64,000 nucleotides of DNA from Brugia malayi (Eukaryota > Nematoda > Chromadorea > Rhabditida > Onchocercidae): assembly GCF_000002995.4 (NCBI RefSeq), contig NW_025062475.1, forward strand, positions 7,816,187 through 7,880,186, read 5' to 3'. Of this stretch, positions 1 through 12,900 are shown piece by piece. Below the pieces are notes generated by a model. The model saw only the letters and a list, made by a program, of their open reading frames with translations. It made no database searches and was not told where the DNA came from. Positions within the stretch are counted from its first letter, which is position 1, and each line of letters opens with the position of its first letter. The position numbers were made by a program, and so were the translations under genes.

Positions 1-100
1 TAACTTTATTCGTCCTCCCTTGTGAGCAAGATAAAAGGATGCCAATACTTTGAAAGTGAACGAAAGATTGTTTTTAACAGCATGCTCAGTATGCTTACAG

Positions 101-3100
101 TATCCAACAAAAGCGTCAGATTGTGACTACTATGGAAAAGAACGAAGATATGCAAAATTTTACTGATACAAAAGTGATACAATGGGTTCGATATGAGTAC
201 GTTTATTATATGTATTTTCGACCTCGGGAATCGTGTTGTTTTCTCCTGAATGAATTCCATGAATCACCTCGAATAAATCTTTCAATACTTAGGTGTTGGT
301 GTCGGCAGGGTTTCACGGGTTCATTGTGCGAATATTCGGAAGAGTTGCGCGAATGTGAGCAAGATTATTGTTTACATAAAGGAGTAGGCAAATTGATGAA
401 TTCTACGGATGGTACCGCAGAATGTGATTGCCAGTGCCAAGAACATCATACTGGAAAAAGAGTATGTAACACTTCCAGCAAGCCATCTTTTCAATCTTTC
501 TTTTCTTCATTTCATCAAATGATTCTTGATGGTATTATTTCTTCAAGGATTCTAAACCCAGAAATTTCCGAATTAACAATTTATCTGTCGAGATTATTCC
601 TTGTCAAATGCAGTGTCTGTTTACACCACAATCAAACAGCCTTTAATTGCAGTGTGAAATCGTGTTACCATGTAAAGACTATAGCTGTTTCAACGGTGGT
701 GTCTGTATGAATGAACCTGTTATGAACAATACTGATGGAGAATTGACCTATAAGGCCAGGTGTAATTGTCCGCCACGTAATATTTATGGAGTTGCTATCA
801 ATTTTGAAGGTAATGAATATACACATATACTTTACCTACAGATGCATCAACCTTTATATTTTATTAGTGTAATGCGTCAGGTATTTGTGAGATGAACACG
901 TCGTTAACTGTACCTATGATCACTTCAGGTGAACAGTGCGAACGATTAACGGTTGTCGATAATGAAAGGATCCATGATGAATGTTTCCCATGCCGAAAGA
1001 ACGCGAAGAATTATGCAATTGATTGCTTGGACAAATATACTCAGAATACGACGTTGGGATATATGGAAGAGGTATGGCAAGTGTATATTACAATATGATA
1101 GGTAATTTCGGTCCGTCAAGATAAAGGATTTCTTGAAAGACATGTAAACACATTCTTGTGTGACTTATATGAGTTAGATACATGTATGTACTATTTATAC
1201 ACACTATAACAGTATTGATCTACTAATTCATTCAGATTCTTAAAGCTTGCGGCAAGCCATGCGAATCCGCAGCACGATTTTGTCTCAATGGAGGTCTGTG
1301 CAATGCCGAAGGACGTCTTGGTAATAAATTTGTTCAAAAAAAGAGAGGAGAAAATAATTTTCTCAATTATTCCATCTTTCCAGGAAGGTTGGAATAATTG
1401 ATCTGTGAACTATGAGATTCTTATTTGATACGCTAAAAAAGTGCATTTTCTACTTAATGCCTTTTTTCGATATTTATTATCCTTCACTTTCATCTCGAGA
1501 AACTAACAGTCAATATCTTCTCATATACAAATATGTTTCAGACGACGATAACAGAACATCTTATATAATTCCGGTTTGTCAATGCGTTGGTTTAGATGAA
1601 GGGATTCTTTGTGAAAGACATGTAAACTCACCATGCGATGCAACTACATATGATCCACGTACGCCCGGTAAGATTAGAACTAAAAGTTTAGAAGTTTTTT
1701 TGTAGCATTACACAAATATTTTGCAGAAGAAAAGTGTGGCGAGCACGGTACCTGTGTCGGTAAGACAATGCACGACTACGTATGTGAGTACGATTTCCAT
1801 GTTTCTTCTCATTTTTTTAAACTTAATGATTCTTAGCACAGCATTTCACCGGAGTCTTATTGCCATCTGAAATGATTCTATGAGTTGGTTCATCCCAGCT
1901 CTGCAAAGACGCATAAAGCGCCATATAAATTGAAGCTGTTATGGTGGTTGGACCGGAGAAAAATGTGATATTGAAGAACCATGCTACAACAATGCCTGTT
2001 CACCTGGTAGTTTATGTGTTTCGGTACCGATCGAACAGCGTGAAAAGTATTCTCTGGGATATACTTGCCTATGTGCGATAAACCAGGATCCCGACTTCAC
2101 TGGATCCAACAACAGTATATTTGCAAGTTGTATTACCGAAATAACAGTTCTTGTTACATCTGCATGATTTGTTCGAAACAATGCAGTAAAATATTACTTC
2201 TACCATCTTTCTGAAATTATTTTAGTGTAGCTTTCCCTTCCTTTTTCCTTCATGTAATTCTAAATAAAAAAAAAAAAACCGAAGAAAACAACCATTGGCT
2301 GTATTTAATTTCAGCGGTCAAGTGCATAAAAACCGATTTTGGTATATGTACCAATCACGTATGCAAGAACGATGGTCTTTGCTACTCCTGCGAGACGTCT
2401 GATCTGAATAATTTACAGCTTTGTTCCGACGAAGAGAAACGTCGAGGATTCAGGTCCACATTTCCACATTTTTTTTATAATTTTATTTTTAGTCTCCACT
2501 GTACCTTTGAAACTCCTCAGACTTGCTTTCCTACTATAAGTACATTCGTATAATTCTGTTCGACCAAAACAGGTGTCTATGCCCACACGGTCTACTATCC
2601 CCATTTTGTGAGAAAGAAGCAGATGCATGTGATCGAAACAAATGTCAGAACGGAGCAGAATGCACTGTCGATCCAGAAAACGAATTTAATTATATGTAAG
2701 GAGGTTATTTTTACTGTATTCTTAAATGATGAACGAATTTTATATGGCAAACGTTGCTTCTATTAATGTCACGTCAAAACCAAACTAAAGGAATAATTTT
2801 TAGTGGGTGTTTCAGATGCCGCTGCCGTCTTGGTTTCAGTGGTACATTTTGCGAACAAAAGTTATCTCCGTGCATAATGCAAGGTGAGATAATGAACCAG
2901 GAGAAGCCTACAAGTTGTGGTAATTAACTTCTGATTGCCACTTTACTAGAAAAAAGTACTGAAAGTTAGGAGTTCATCGTTGTTTTGGAGTCTATTATTG
3001 TTAAGAACATTGATGAGTTTTGAGGGAAATACTTCATGTTTTCTTAGTCATCTTTACTTTTGATACATAATTCTAAGCTTATAGTATTGAAGGTTTACAA

Positions 3101-3905
3101 ATTTGTATGATGGGTACTTGTACACCAGACAGTAATTTTGTGCGTGGTTTCCGGTGCGATTGCGTTGATGGTTACGAAGGCGTCAACTGCGATTCACTCA
3201 AGAGAACTGATATTGCGGGCTTCATTCGCGTATGCTTCTCCTTTCTGATAGTTCCTAGTGTAAAACTACGTTTCTGTTTACTATTATCGATGAACAGTAC
3301 AGATTAGAATGTTAATTTCATAAACCATAGTTTGAATATAGGAAACTTCCGCTAAAGTTTGAATATAAAATGAACTGACATCTACAGAGAAATTATTGGT
3401 GGACATATCCGTCTATCGTTGGACTTATCCTTACACCAATGGTTGCTATTCTTATTATTCTGTCGGAAAACCGTGCTAAGCGAGAGTACGAGTATAAATT
3501 AGCTGAGAAACGGTATCTGGAAGTAAGTTACACCTTTTAATGTTAGAAATGCGTAATTCGGATGCGTAGTATAATTTAGTAAATGTATTGTTTATCTTGT
3601 TACTGTTTTCTCATCTATCGCAACATTATCATTCTATTTGGAAAGATTCTTTCTGAAATCTTTTTAGAATGAATCATGTAATGCTGTGAACTTTCTAAAA
3701 TTACTGAACATACTTAACCAAATCCCTTTTCGCTTCTCACTTTCCTTATCATTTTATCAACTTATCAGTTCTCATTAACTGTTAACATGGCGTTCAGGAG
3801 GCTAAACAACGTCAGAAAAAAATAAACGAGGAAAAATGTTCGGATTTTGGAACTGCAGGAACGCAAATGAGTACGACCCAAAAATACAATAGCACTGAAA
3901 TTTAA
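101..3905 (+). CDS. multi-EGF single-pass membrane protein (5' end incomplete)
   Basis: Fourteen exons with consistent phases: 101-196, 293-461, 653-809, 881-1071, 1236-1320, 1542-1667, 1727-1787, 1936-2114, 2315-2453, 2573-2695, 2816-2883, 3093-3229, 3388-3522, 3798-3905 (TAA). The product is a chain of roughly nine EGF-like modules, recognised by repeated CxC-x-G(F/Y)-G-x-x-C endings such as CWCRQGFTGSLCE, CRCRLGFSGTFCE and CDCVDGYEGVNCD. A hydrophobic segment from exon 13 (WTYPSIVGLILTPMVAILII) is followed by a basic cytoplasmic stretch (NRAKREYEYKLAEKRYLE) and a short tail ending STEI. It should therefore be a type I surface or secreted-pathway protein with a large ectodomain and a tail of about 60 residues. 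The first exon is uncertain: no signal peptide or start Met is visible, so the gene probably begins left of the window. I cannot assign it to a named family; EGF repeats alone do not decide between adhesion, Notch-ligand-like and fibropellin-like proteins. Confidence 0.8.
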
Positions 3906-4123
3906 AGTCGGAATGAACACAACAACTTCAATACAAACCCAATAGAAACACACTCATTTTCTGCTTACTGAGCATCCTATAAACACGCTATGTTTTAAAA
4001 ATGTGCAGTGTTTTGCTACGATTTTCGATTATCTTAAAGTAAGTGACACATGTTACTATGAACATTCCCGAAACTCTATCACATAACAAGAGCAAGAACT
4101 ATAACAAGCAAAAGTCGGAGAAC

Positions 4124-4195
4124 TAGCAGCGAGTGGTTTCGATCCACCGACCTCTGGGTTATGGGCCCAGCACGCTTCCACTGCGCCACGCTGCT
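4124..4195 (-). tRNA. initiator tRNA-Met (CAU)
   Basis: 72-nt cloverleaf on the minus strand. The acceptor stem is AGCAGCG/CGCTGCT, so it starts with the A1:U72 pair typical of eukaryotic initiators. The anticodon stem carries the three G:C pairs next to the loop (GGG/CCC), and the anticodon CAU lies at 4163-4161. The T-loop reads ATCGAAA rather than TTCGAA, another initiator hallmark. No intron is present. It lies between the EGF gene and the ZNRD2-like gene. Confidence 0.96.
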
Positions 4196-4508
4196 AACTC
4201 ACCAAACTAAGAACCATACTATCCTTGTAGTGAATAATACAATGATTAATATGCGGACGGTCCCAACTACAATTCAATGATTCCAACAAATTAATAAGAA
4301 TAATTTCAGGTTGCATAAGAACGTTTTTACTGAACTTCAAATTTATATAAAACATGCACTATTTCCATATATTATTTAGAGGAAAGGCATGAAAATTTGG
4401 ATGGATGCAATATAAATATATAAATACAACCTAAGCGAAATTGCATATCAACCGGGTGAACACCTTAGCGTCATTCTTACTTTTAAATAGGGAAAAATCT
4501 GTACGGAG
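4196..4508. other. intergenic, no gene seen
   Basis: AT-rich stretch between the tRNA 5' end and the stop codon of the ZNRD2-like gene. It probably holds the 5' flank of the tRNA and the 3' UTR of the minus-strand gene. I see no other coding or structural signal. Confidence 0.6.
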
Positions 4509-6285
4509 TCAATGCGAAGCGCCCATGAAATGTTTTAGTATTTCAATGCCACAATCAATAGCTTCATATAGTTTCATTACTTCCTCCACATTTTCGCAGC
4601 TTTTCAATCGTTCTGCACACCATTTTAGTTTATCGTCGACTGCCTGTATCGCAACCTGAACATTTCCAGATCCCAGCAAATCAGCATGCTGGAATAGACA
4701 AAGAGTTCCATGTACACATTTTTTTATAATAGTCAACAAACTGTAGTAAATGATCTAGTAAAGAAAACATACTGGTGATGTGCCAACATCTACAGTGAGT
4801 CGTTCACTGCGAACAGTTCGCATCGAGAAACTTCTTTCAACTGGCGAGTGCTAAAAAAAACGACTGTTTAGGGAAAGAGAACAGATACAAGTGGACGTAG
4901 AACATCCAAATCATATAGGACAACCAATGATGAAGGAACTACATCGAAAATCGGAGCATCTGTTAGATTTTTTGTAGAAAAACAAAATCAAATTATTAGC
5001 TTACAAAAGATTCTGCGGGAGAATCCGTTGAAGGAAACTGCGCGGGTGGTTGAAAAACTTCATTACTACTACTTTGACTCATATTGCTGCGCTCGGTTGC
5101 AATATCATTTTGGTCATCTGAAATCGACCCAAGGATTTACTGTTTAGAACTCCGAAAATATCTCACGCATTTACTTCCTTCTAGTTAATGAGAAGGATCT
5201 TAGAAAAAAAGAAGTATGTGGAATGTACCGTTATTTGAAACTGTAGTTCTGTTGTTCTGTCCTCCTGCAAGCTCTGTATTCACTAAATCACAAGCAACAC
5301 AACAGCGAACTCCTTGGCGATCCTCCATTAAAATACCCTACAAACTCTGGAATTCTGCTAAACACATAACAGTAACATTAATATTTAGGATCTCTTTTAA
5401 AACGTAAATCATGTACGGCAATGAAAACTGCATAGAAGCATATTGTTTCACGTCTATTTATCAATAACGCTTGCCAACCGAAAATATAAGCCTAAAAATA
5501 GAACTTGAGAGTGAAAACTTAACAGAACCCCAGGATGCATCAACTGCAATTTATTTTATGACTGTATTCCATAAACGAAAGAAGCACTTCCTACTATTTG
5601 CCTATGTATCAAACTCACCGCACATAACTCGCAGTATTCATTGAGCATAGTATGACCTAAAAGGAGTAATTCACCCATACGTGATGATATGTGGTCACGT
5701 AGATGACGTCTTGTTTGTTCCAATAATTGTTGATGCTCCTGAAAAAGATACGTGGTGCTTTCCAGGAAAAACATCACTTTGAAATCATAACGGCTAAAGC
5801 TGTTGGTAATTAAACAGTGTAAAAGTAACTCAAAAAACAGTCCGAAAAAAGCCTTAATTGATTGCTAACGAGGTATTAATGGATCGAAAAGATTTATCAA
5901 TGACAAGATAACCTTTCTACCTGCGTTACTCGTCGCAAGCCATTCAAATTCATTCTTTCAACCTGGACAGCAATATCAGTTTCAGTTCCTGGTGATTTGC
6001 TCTTCGAAGTAGTATCGAACTGTTGATGACCCATACAAGTCTGCAAATGCATGAAAAATAAAATAATTGATAGGACTGATCAGATTACGCTATAATAAGG
6101 AACGACGAGCATCTCCGACACTGCATATCATTCTTACTCACATCCCGGAATACCCACAGACTACTAGAAGTCACGAGTAATCCCTCTAAGGACGCTGCGA
6201 AAACAACTCCCAGCAAGTCTCGGGAATACCCTGGAGGAAGGGCCAGTTCGCAAGGAGGCCTAGTCGTCAGAATGCTAATAGCCAA
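4509..6285 (-). CDS. ZNRD2 (SSSCA1/p27) zinc-ribbon protein
   Basis: Seven minus-strand exons in phase: 6285-6142, 6040-5921, 5738-5619, 5337-5229, 5117-5005, 4850-4773, 4688-4509 (TGA). The core segment HISSRMGELLLLGHTMLNEY is followed by CELC and CVAC, the two knuckles of the small zinc ribbon. This order and spacing match human ZNRD2, which reads ISRLMGDYLLRGYRML then CADC and CVAC. The last exon (AIQAVDDKLKWCAERLKS through LYEAIDCGIEILKHFM) matches the conserved C-terminal helical region. Between them is a Ser/Gln/Asn-rich linker. Human ZNRD2 was described as an autoantigen and a tankyrase-associated protein; its molecular role is poorly known. The first exon (MAISILTT...) is the weakest part. 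Translation could instead start at the Met codon at 6034 in exon 2, just after a good CAG acceptor that could serve for spliced-leader addition. It is divergent from FANCI, with about 640 bp between the starts. Confidence 0.85.
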
Positions 6286-6924
6286 CCACGTGTGTTGCAG
6301 TCTCCGCTTCTAGCACACTATCTCGTCTTGTCATGCCTACGTGTGTATTCTTTCGTGGCAGCGCATAATCCTACCATTGCTCTTCTCGAAAATTCGAACG
6401 GGAAATTGCGGGAAGGTTTGAAAAGTGCATTTTGCATTGCAGTTAATTGTGGTGGAGTGGCTCGTGCATACAGGGTGGGCTTTTCTGTCTCGATCTGTTA
6501 AGATGTGAGAACGGTAAGGGATAGTGCTGAGGATTGTTCAGTGTAGTGTTTTAATCAGGACTCGAAGGGGTTGAAGTCGTGCAATCAGTAGAATACCGAT
6601 AAATGAAATATGAGCTTTTGTTTGAATGAACAGGTTGAAGGGATTATCTACGAGTGTCATCTGCTATTATTCCTCCCGTACCTGTAAAATAGTGAATCAA
6701 ATAGTCACTGTTTCACATGAAAAGTTAGTTGGTGCCTAGTTGAATTAAGCAGTTATCAGTGTTTTAATAGTGATAAAATTAAAGTATTTAATAATATTAT
6801 TAAAATGACTGTTACGAGTTGATAATTTTTTTCTTGTTTCTATACAGTTTTTGGTTATTTGCTGTTCTGTACGGACCGAAAGAGCACATCTTCATCCTTC
6901 ATTGATTTTTTTTAATTTCGGATC
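6286..6924. promoter_or_regulatory. shared 5' region of ZNRD2-like and FANCI genes
   Basis: About 640 bp between divergent start codons. A short plus-strand open frame (6292-6501) lies here but has no recognisable protein. The final 200 bp before the FANCI start is strongly AT-rich. A compact bidirectional promoter is inferred from position only; no motif was identified. Confidence 0.4.
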
Positions 6925-9900
6925 ATGGATACTACGAATGTGACGAGTTCTACACAGAGTTCCCTATGCATTCGAACTCATGAAAATTTCTGCACACAAT
7001 TCTGTGCTCAGGTTGACAAATATGTTGCGAGTGGATGCCCTCAAAATAATGAAAAGTATGCTCAACAGATAATCAAGATTCTATCACAATTGTCAGAGGA
7101 GCATCGTTGGGTAGGTGATTTGTTTTAGAATATCTTTTTTTTAGCTGATGGTAATTGTCGTGAATTTGAATTAACTTTTTAGTCAGAAGAGTAGATAATT
7201 TAGGTTAGTTAATTTCACTTGACTTACTTTAAGTTTGTAGAACTTTTGTTTCTTATCTGCAAGCGAGACCGACCTATATATGGTTTATTTTATTTATAAA
7301 TGTGATTCGATACAACAAATATATAGTCGAGTAATTGAAACAGCAAAGGAATAAATAGTACTATTGAAGAGAAGGAAGAGAAGACTGCCACCGATGCTTT
7401 CTCTTTCATTAACTCATTAGAGAAGATTTTTATGGATGTAAGAAGTGAGCTGGCTTAGAGATTAACATTTACAACGAAGACAGATGTACATTTACTATTT
7501 GAGATTTAGACAAAGGATTCACTGTTTCAAAAAATGAAATATAGCAAAGGAATAACGAATTGGTTTATAGTAATGAATCATTAGCATTATTCTAAACACT
7601 TAGTGTGTAATAAAAACTTTTCGGTTTTCCGACAGTAATTGTGGAAGATTATCTAGAACCGTTTTATTTTTATTTGGGAGAAGTAGGGAGAAGAATAGAG
7701 AGAAGACGATGAGAAAGGCGGCGATATCCTGGAGCCTGTTGATTGGATTTAAAAAAAATTTTTTTTTCAGCACAATTTCACGAATTTTGTGAAGCAGCAG
7801 TGCGGAAAGGATGGAGGAATGCTATTTTCGAATTTTGTTAAAAGCTGGTATGCTGCCATAAGTCATGTGAGCGCCGAAACAGATCACGTTTTACCAATGC
7901 TATTACTAATTATGGAAGTAGTGAAAGTTGATAATCTTGGATATGAATCCATTATAATACTACACAATGTGCTTGAAGAACAGGTTTATGTATTATCAAA
8001 TAATGGAAGACAGATATCCAACACGGGCTGAGTAGTGAGGAATAAAATTTAGAAACGAGAAAAAAATTACATAGTTTTTATAGGTCCCGTGGTCATTTGA
8101 CCATAATATCTGATGTTATTCTAAGCTATGCTAAGGGTTACAACTTTGTAATTAATAGATACAATGAAAAAAATTTTAGTTTTTTTTTCTGATATTTAAA
8201 TGATATTTATTAAACGGAGAGCGTTAATGATATTATCATTACAACAGTTTTTTCAGATATATAAAATGAGTGGAAATGATATAAAAGTTTTTGGTGCATA
8301 CATTGTGGAGAATTTCATGAGCGGATTCATGTTGAAAAAAAGGTTCTTTTTCATATTTCTCGCAACTCTAAACACACTATAACATTAGAAACTGTTAAAC
8401 GAGACAAAACTCATGAAAAATGGAAATAAAATATTCAAGTGGAGTACTGATGTTTCAGTTGGTTAAGTGCCACAAGCATATTTCTTCAGTGTGTAGTGAA
8501 GTCGGAGAACAAGTTTATTGAATGGGAGGAGAATACTGTTGGTTGTGTGGAGTATCGTGTATGCTTTTTGCTGAAACTACTAATTGATATTGTAAGCTGC
8601 AATTCATTTAAAGAGCTCGTCGTTGTGTTAAGGTAAAATACATGTTATTGCATATTTGATGGACCTAGTTTATTTATGTTTATTCTCTAACGGTGTTAAT
8701 TTTAGAATGCATGTTATTACATATTTAATATGATGTTGCAGAAAATGTTCCTTGTATGACATCCTCATTTTATTTGTGGAAGAAATGATGCATATTGAAA
8801 CAACACCAGAAATCTGTTTGAAATTGATTGTCGTGCTTCCCGAGGTGATTAACTGGAAAGGAGAACAAGTAATTTTTTTGTAACGAGTTTTTTCTACGTT
8901 TTGATTTTGTTTGAAAATGAAAAAGAAATGTTACACAATTTTGAGTCATCTCGTATTCCAATCATAATTTAGTAATTATAAAAACTGGTAATATACAAAG
9001 CAATGCACTTTGTATAGACTTTGTAAATATTGAGATATGTGATCATCTTTTGGCGAAAGCAGATTTTCCATTCGAGGATTTGTACATGTTATCGGTTCAA
9101 CTTCACGAACTGTTCAACTCTAGCGTCACCATTTCAAAATTATTCCTTGCTCGATTAAAGGTTAAATATTTTGGAAACATTCAAATTCCTTTATAAATCT
9201 AGCTTTCGGTGCCTTAATACTATTAACAGTGCATGGGTGACTCAGTGAAAAATGAAAAAAGCTATCTTTTACATGCATATTTTTCTTTTAAAATTATATA
9301 TGAGATTTTAGCGTAATCGGCAGCTTGTGTCATGCAGTAAATTCGCGCTCATATGCTTACTTTCGCTATGCAGTATAACACGATATCGTTTGGTAAGTAT
9401 GGCAGAGCTGAAGCAGAATGTCGTCAAACTACAGAAATATTGTGATCGGTTGAAAAGAAGTGCTTGGATTCGTGACGTTATGGGTGACTGTGATGTGGGA
9501 ATTTTGAAAGGCAATTTAGATGCAATTGTAGAAGCTGCAGTTAGTGATACCAAGTGGTATTCTGTTATCGGCAATACACTTGAACAAGTTGCTCTCATGC
9601 TGCTGCTAGATAAATGCAATACTGAAATTAAATTTTCTGATGGCAGGTAAAGAATGTTTTAATAGATGTGCAAGTTCAACTTATTTTAAGTATAGTTCTG
9701 AGAGCTCATTTTCGTTTTTTGCTTCATTTACTGATATCGGACTTTGTTGTACGTTTCTGCAAGTCTTTTTTCCTCAGAAATATGAAGCAGGAGAGCAATA
9801 AAAAGTTTTACATTGAAACGCTTGATAATAGACATGCAAGTGAAAGAATTCATTGTTCAACCATGATGATTGCTCTCTTGCGAATGAATTGATAAAGAGA

Positions 9901-12900
9901 AAAGAGATCGTTTTACTGAATGATAGTTCCAATTCATATGTTGTTTTCCCGTCTTACGGTAAGAAGTGTCTTTTCATGCTTCTTTTTTGGGAATTTATAT
10001 TTCCAGTTAACATTTAGGCTTTAACAGTTTTTTTTTTTTGAAAAATGGATGAGATGCGGAAGTGTTCTGTTAGTTTCAATTTATCCTAGCCATTGTGCGT
10101 CTCTTTTACCAAAGCTGTTTATTGCTTGCTTTAGAATTGTGGAAAATGCAGGAACTATATCACTGGGGAAGTCAATACTGATCTCATTAGCAAGTATAAA
10201 TGTAACATCCATTGGCCAGTTACTAGAAAGAATCCTTACAATATTGTTCACATGCGTTAAACAAAACTCTGCACTTATTTTGATTGGTATTTCAGTTTTT
10301 TTCTAATTTTTGTAGGATAGTAATTGTCTTTGTGTGAGTAATTTAAATGACCCTTCAGTATTACTATTATTTGATCTAGATGGAAGTAATCGTTGTGCGT
10401 TGTGTAGTGCCATTTGTTTCGAGATCCATAATCTTTTATATAGTCAAATATTACTATCATTTGCGGTTATCACAGTTTCAGATACGATTGTTGATATTGT
10501 ATCGAAACAGACAGTGCATGTATTGAATTCCTGGAAATCATTGCGATCCTGGATGGACAGTATATGCGATTTGAAAGAGGTGATTTTTTTGCCAGTGTTT
10601 TTTCAAAGTTCATCTTCTAGAAAAGGCATTACTTATTTTTTTAAAGCTTTATTTTATTTCTAGAGATATGAAAAGAATTAACAGTAGTAACAAATTTATT
10701 TTTTCATTTTATTTTTAGACTATTGCTATTTCACTGGTTCGCGCTTTACTACCAGTTATTATATTACGACCGCAGTTAATTGCCATTATACTCAATCGGA
10801 TGAAAAAACATGTATTATGTGATTCAACGGTTGCTACAGTCTTACCAATACTGCTTCTTCTCCTACGATCATCGACAATGCGTTCGGCTGTAAAAAGTGA
10901 TTATTACAGTCAATCTTTCGCTACTTTTTCCACTCAGGTATGTTCTAGGAAAGCTCGCACATAATATAAATTGCAATTTTTTTTGCTTGTGTTGGAAATT
11001 TTATTTTAGGCTCTACAAAGCATGGGTGTTGAAACGAAAAACACGAATACTGAGCTTTCATTAGAAATTATTGGAATCTTGAAGCGAACCTTTTCGCAGC
11101 CTGCAAACATTAAAAGCATGTTATACAGGCATGTTTTTGTGTTATTAGCGCAACTTCATTGATATATATATATATTAGATCTGTTAGACTTAGTTAGATC
11201 TGAAGTGCGCTTAATATGCAATGTGATATGTTACTTCAATTGACCAGTTTATTCCAGTAAAGTTATGTGAGCATACAGTGTCACAAGCTTTCTCTGTCTT
11301 TCCTGAAACCATATTTATATTTTCAGAGGTATTGTTGAAGCAGCATCTGCTAATCAGAATTTGGTGTATCCGACTTTGGATCTTCTGGTAACACATCTTG
11401 CAACTCTAAAGCAAATATCTCGTTCTACCTACATTGAATCTTCGAAATCTTCTACTATCTTACTGGAACCTTTGTCTGATTTAGTCCAGGTCATTATGCA
11501 TATTCATAATTATATAACTCATGCGGTTTTAATTCTTCTTTAGTTATATAGATAATGTTTTGGTATTTTGTATAATTACAGGCTGTAAGCTTACTGACGC
11601 GTATATCGATATATGGTTTACGAAACACATCGACTCAAGTTGTATGCGGCAAAGATGCAAAAGTATGCCAAGCCATATCCGAATTGGATAAACTTACTGA
11701 ATTTGCTATAGAGCAGGATGTGCACGATCTACAGGTTGATATTATTATGCCGTAGTTTTTAATTTTGAAATTTAAACTTTTATTATTACTCTCGATTATT
11801 GTGAACAAGAATGAAGTCTGTGGTTTCTATCTTAAATAGCGCAGAAGCTTTTTCTTTGTAGTTGGATAAGCTATCGGATTTTTCATTTTCTGTTGCTGGT
11901 CGAACGAATCTAAGCTTCGCCTCACTGATGGTTTCCCTCTACGATGCTCTTATCGAACATATGTGGAATATAAGCTCTGTGCTTACCAGGTATAGATGCT
12001 TAATTATCAGTTGTAGAATGCAAGTAAAAGCATTTACTTCATTTATTGTTTTTTTATAGGAGGGAAGAAGCGGAAAAAGTGCTGGCATTGTTGCGCAGAC
12101 GTGAGGAGATAAACGAAATTCTGAAAGAAAAATCGGCAAAAAAGAAAGAGAGCAAGGGAGAGAAAATCACTGTTTCTTATTCGTCTACTACACCCTATTT
12201 GCAGTCCATAACAAGCATAATTTCACGATTTATTCAGTTAGCTTCAAGTTTCTATTTTTCGTAATTTGCTAACAATAATTGATAGCATAATTTCTAAAGT
12301 GAGTTTATGATCTTATCAGTTTTTTCTAGTTTTATCCTTCTCAAAGATTAAACATGATAATAAGTTATGAGAGAAGGCAATATTTGTCAGTCTGAAGCAC
12401 ATTAAGATGCCAGTGCATGTTAGTCTATGAATACCATACAATCAATAACTAAAAGCTTATTCAAGTGATAAATTAGATGGTCAACGTCGTAAGCTTTTTT
12501 TGAATTGATGCAAGTACTCATAAATGGTGTTGTAAGTCAGTGCTACGAAATGCGCTGAAATATTTGACAGGTGATATTAGTGGATCTTCGAGCTGCTTCA
12601 TATTTGTCCATAGCAATATGTGATGCTGATATGACTGATGACATTCTTATGTAGCAACATATGACATAAAAGTTGTATTTTTGTGTTTTTTTCATGTGTT
12701 GTGAGATAAATTGAGATTTATCATTCAAGAAAAATAGTTAAATAAATTTGTTCACTTGTAAGATTCCGTTCCTTGAACAAATTTATTTAGAAAGATTAAT
12801 GAAGAAGATATCGATATAAACGAAGAATGCTTGCAACTTCTTCGTGAAAATATGTTTGTATGGGCGTTAGATTGGGCGCAGCGCATTTCCATTGACATAT

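Noticed and set aside
6292..6501. 69-codon plus-strand frame next to the ZNRD2-like start
   Set aside because: Unrecognisable product in a divergent promoter region; no splice or conservation argument.
10256..10315. FANCI exon 8 extended to 10286 or 10294
   Set aside because: This leaves an intron of 21-29 nt. The donor at 10256 gives a 60-nt intron in phase.
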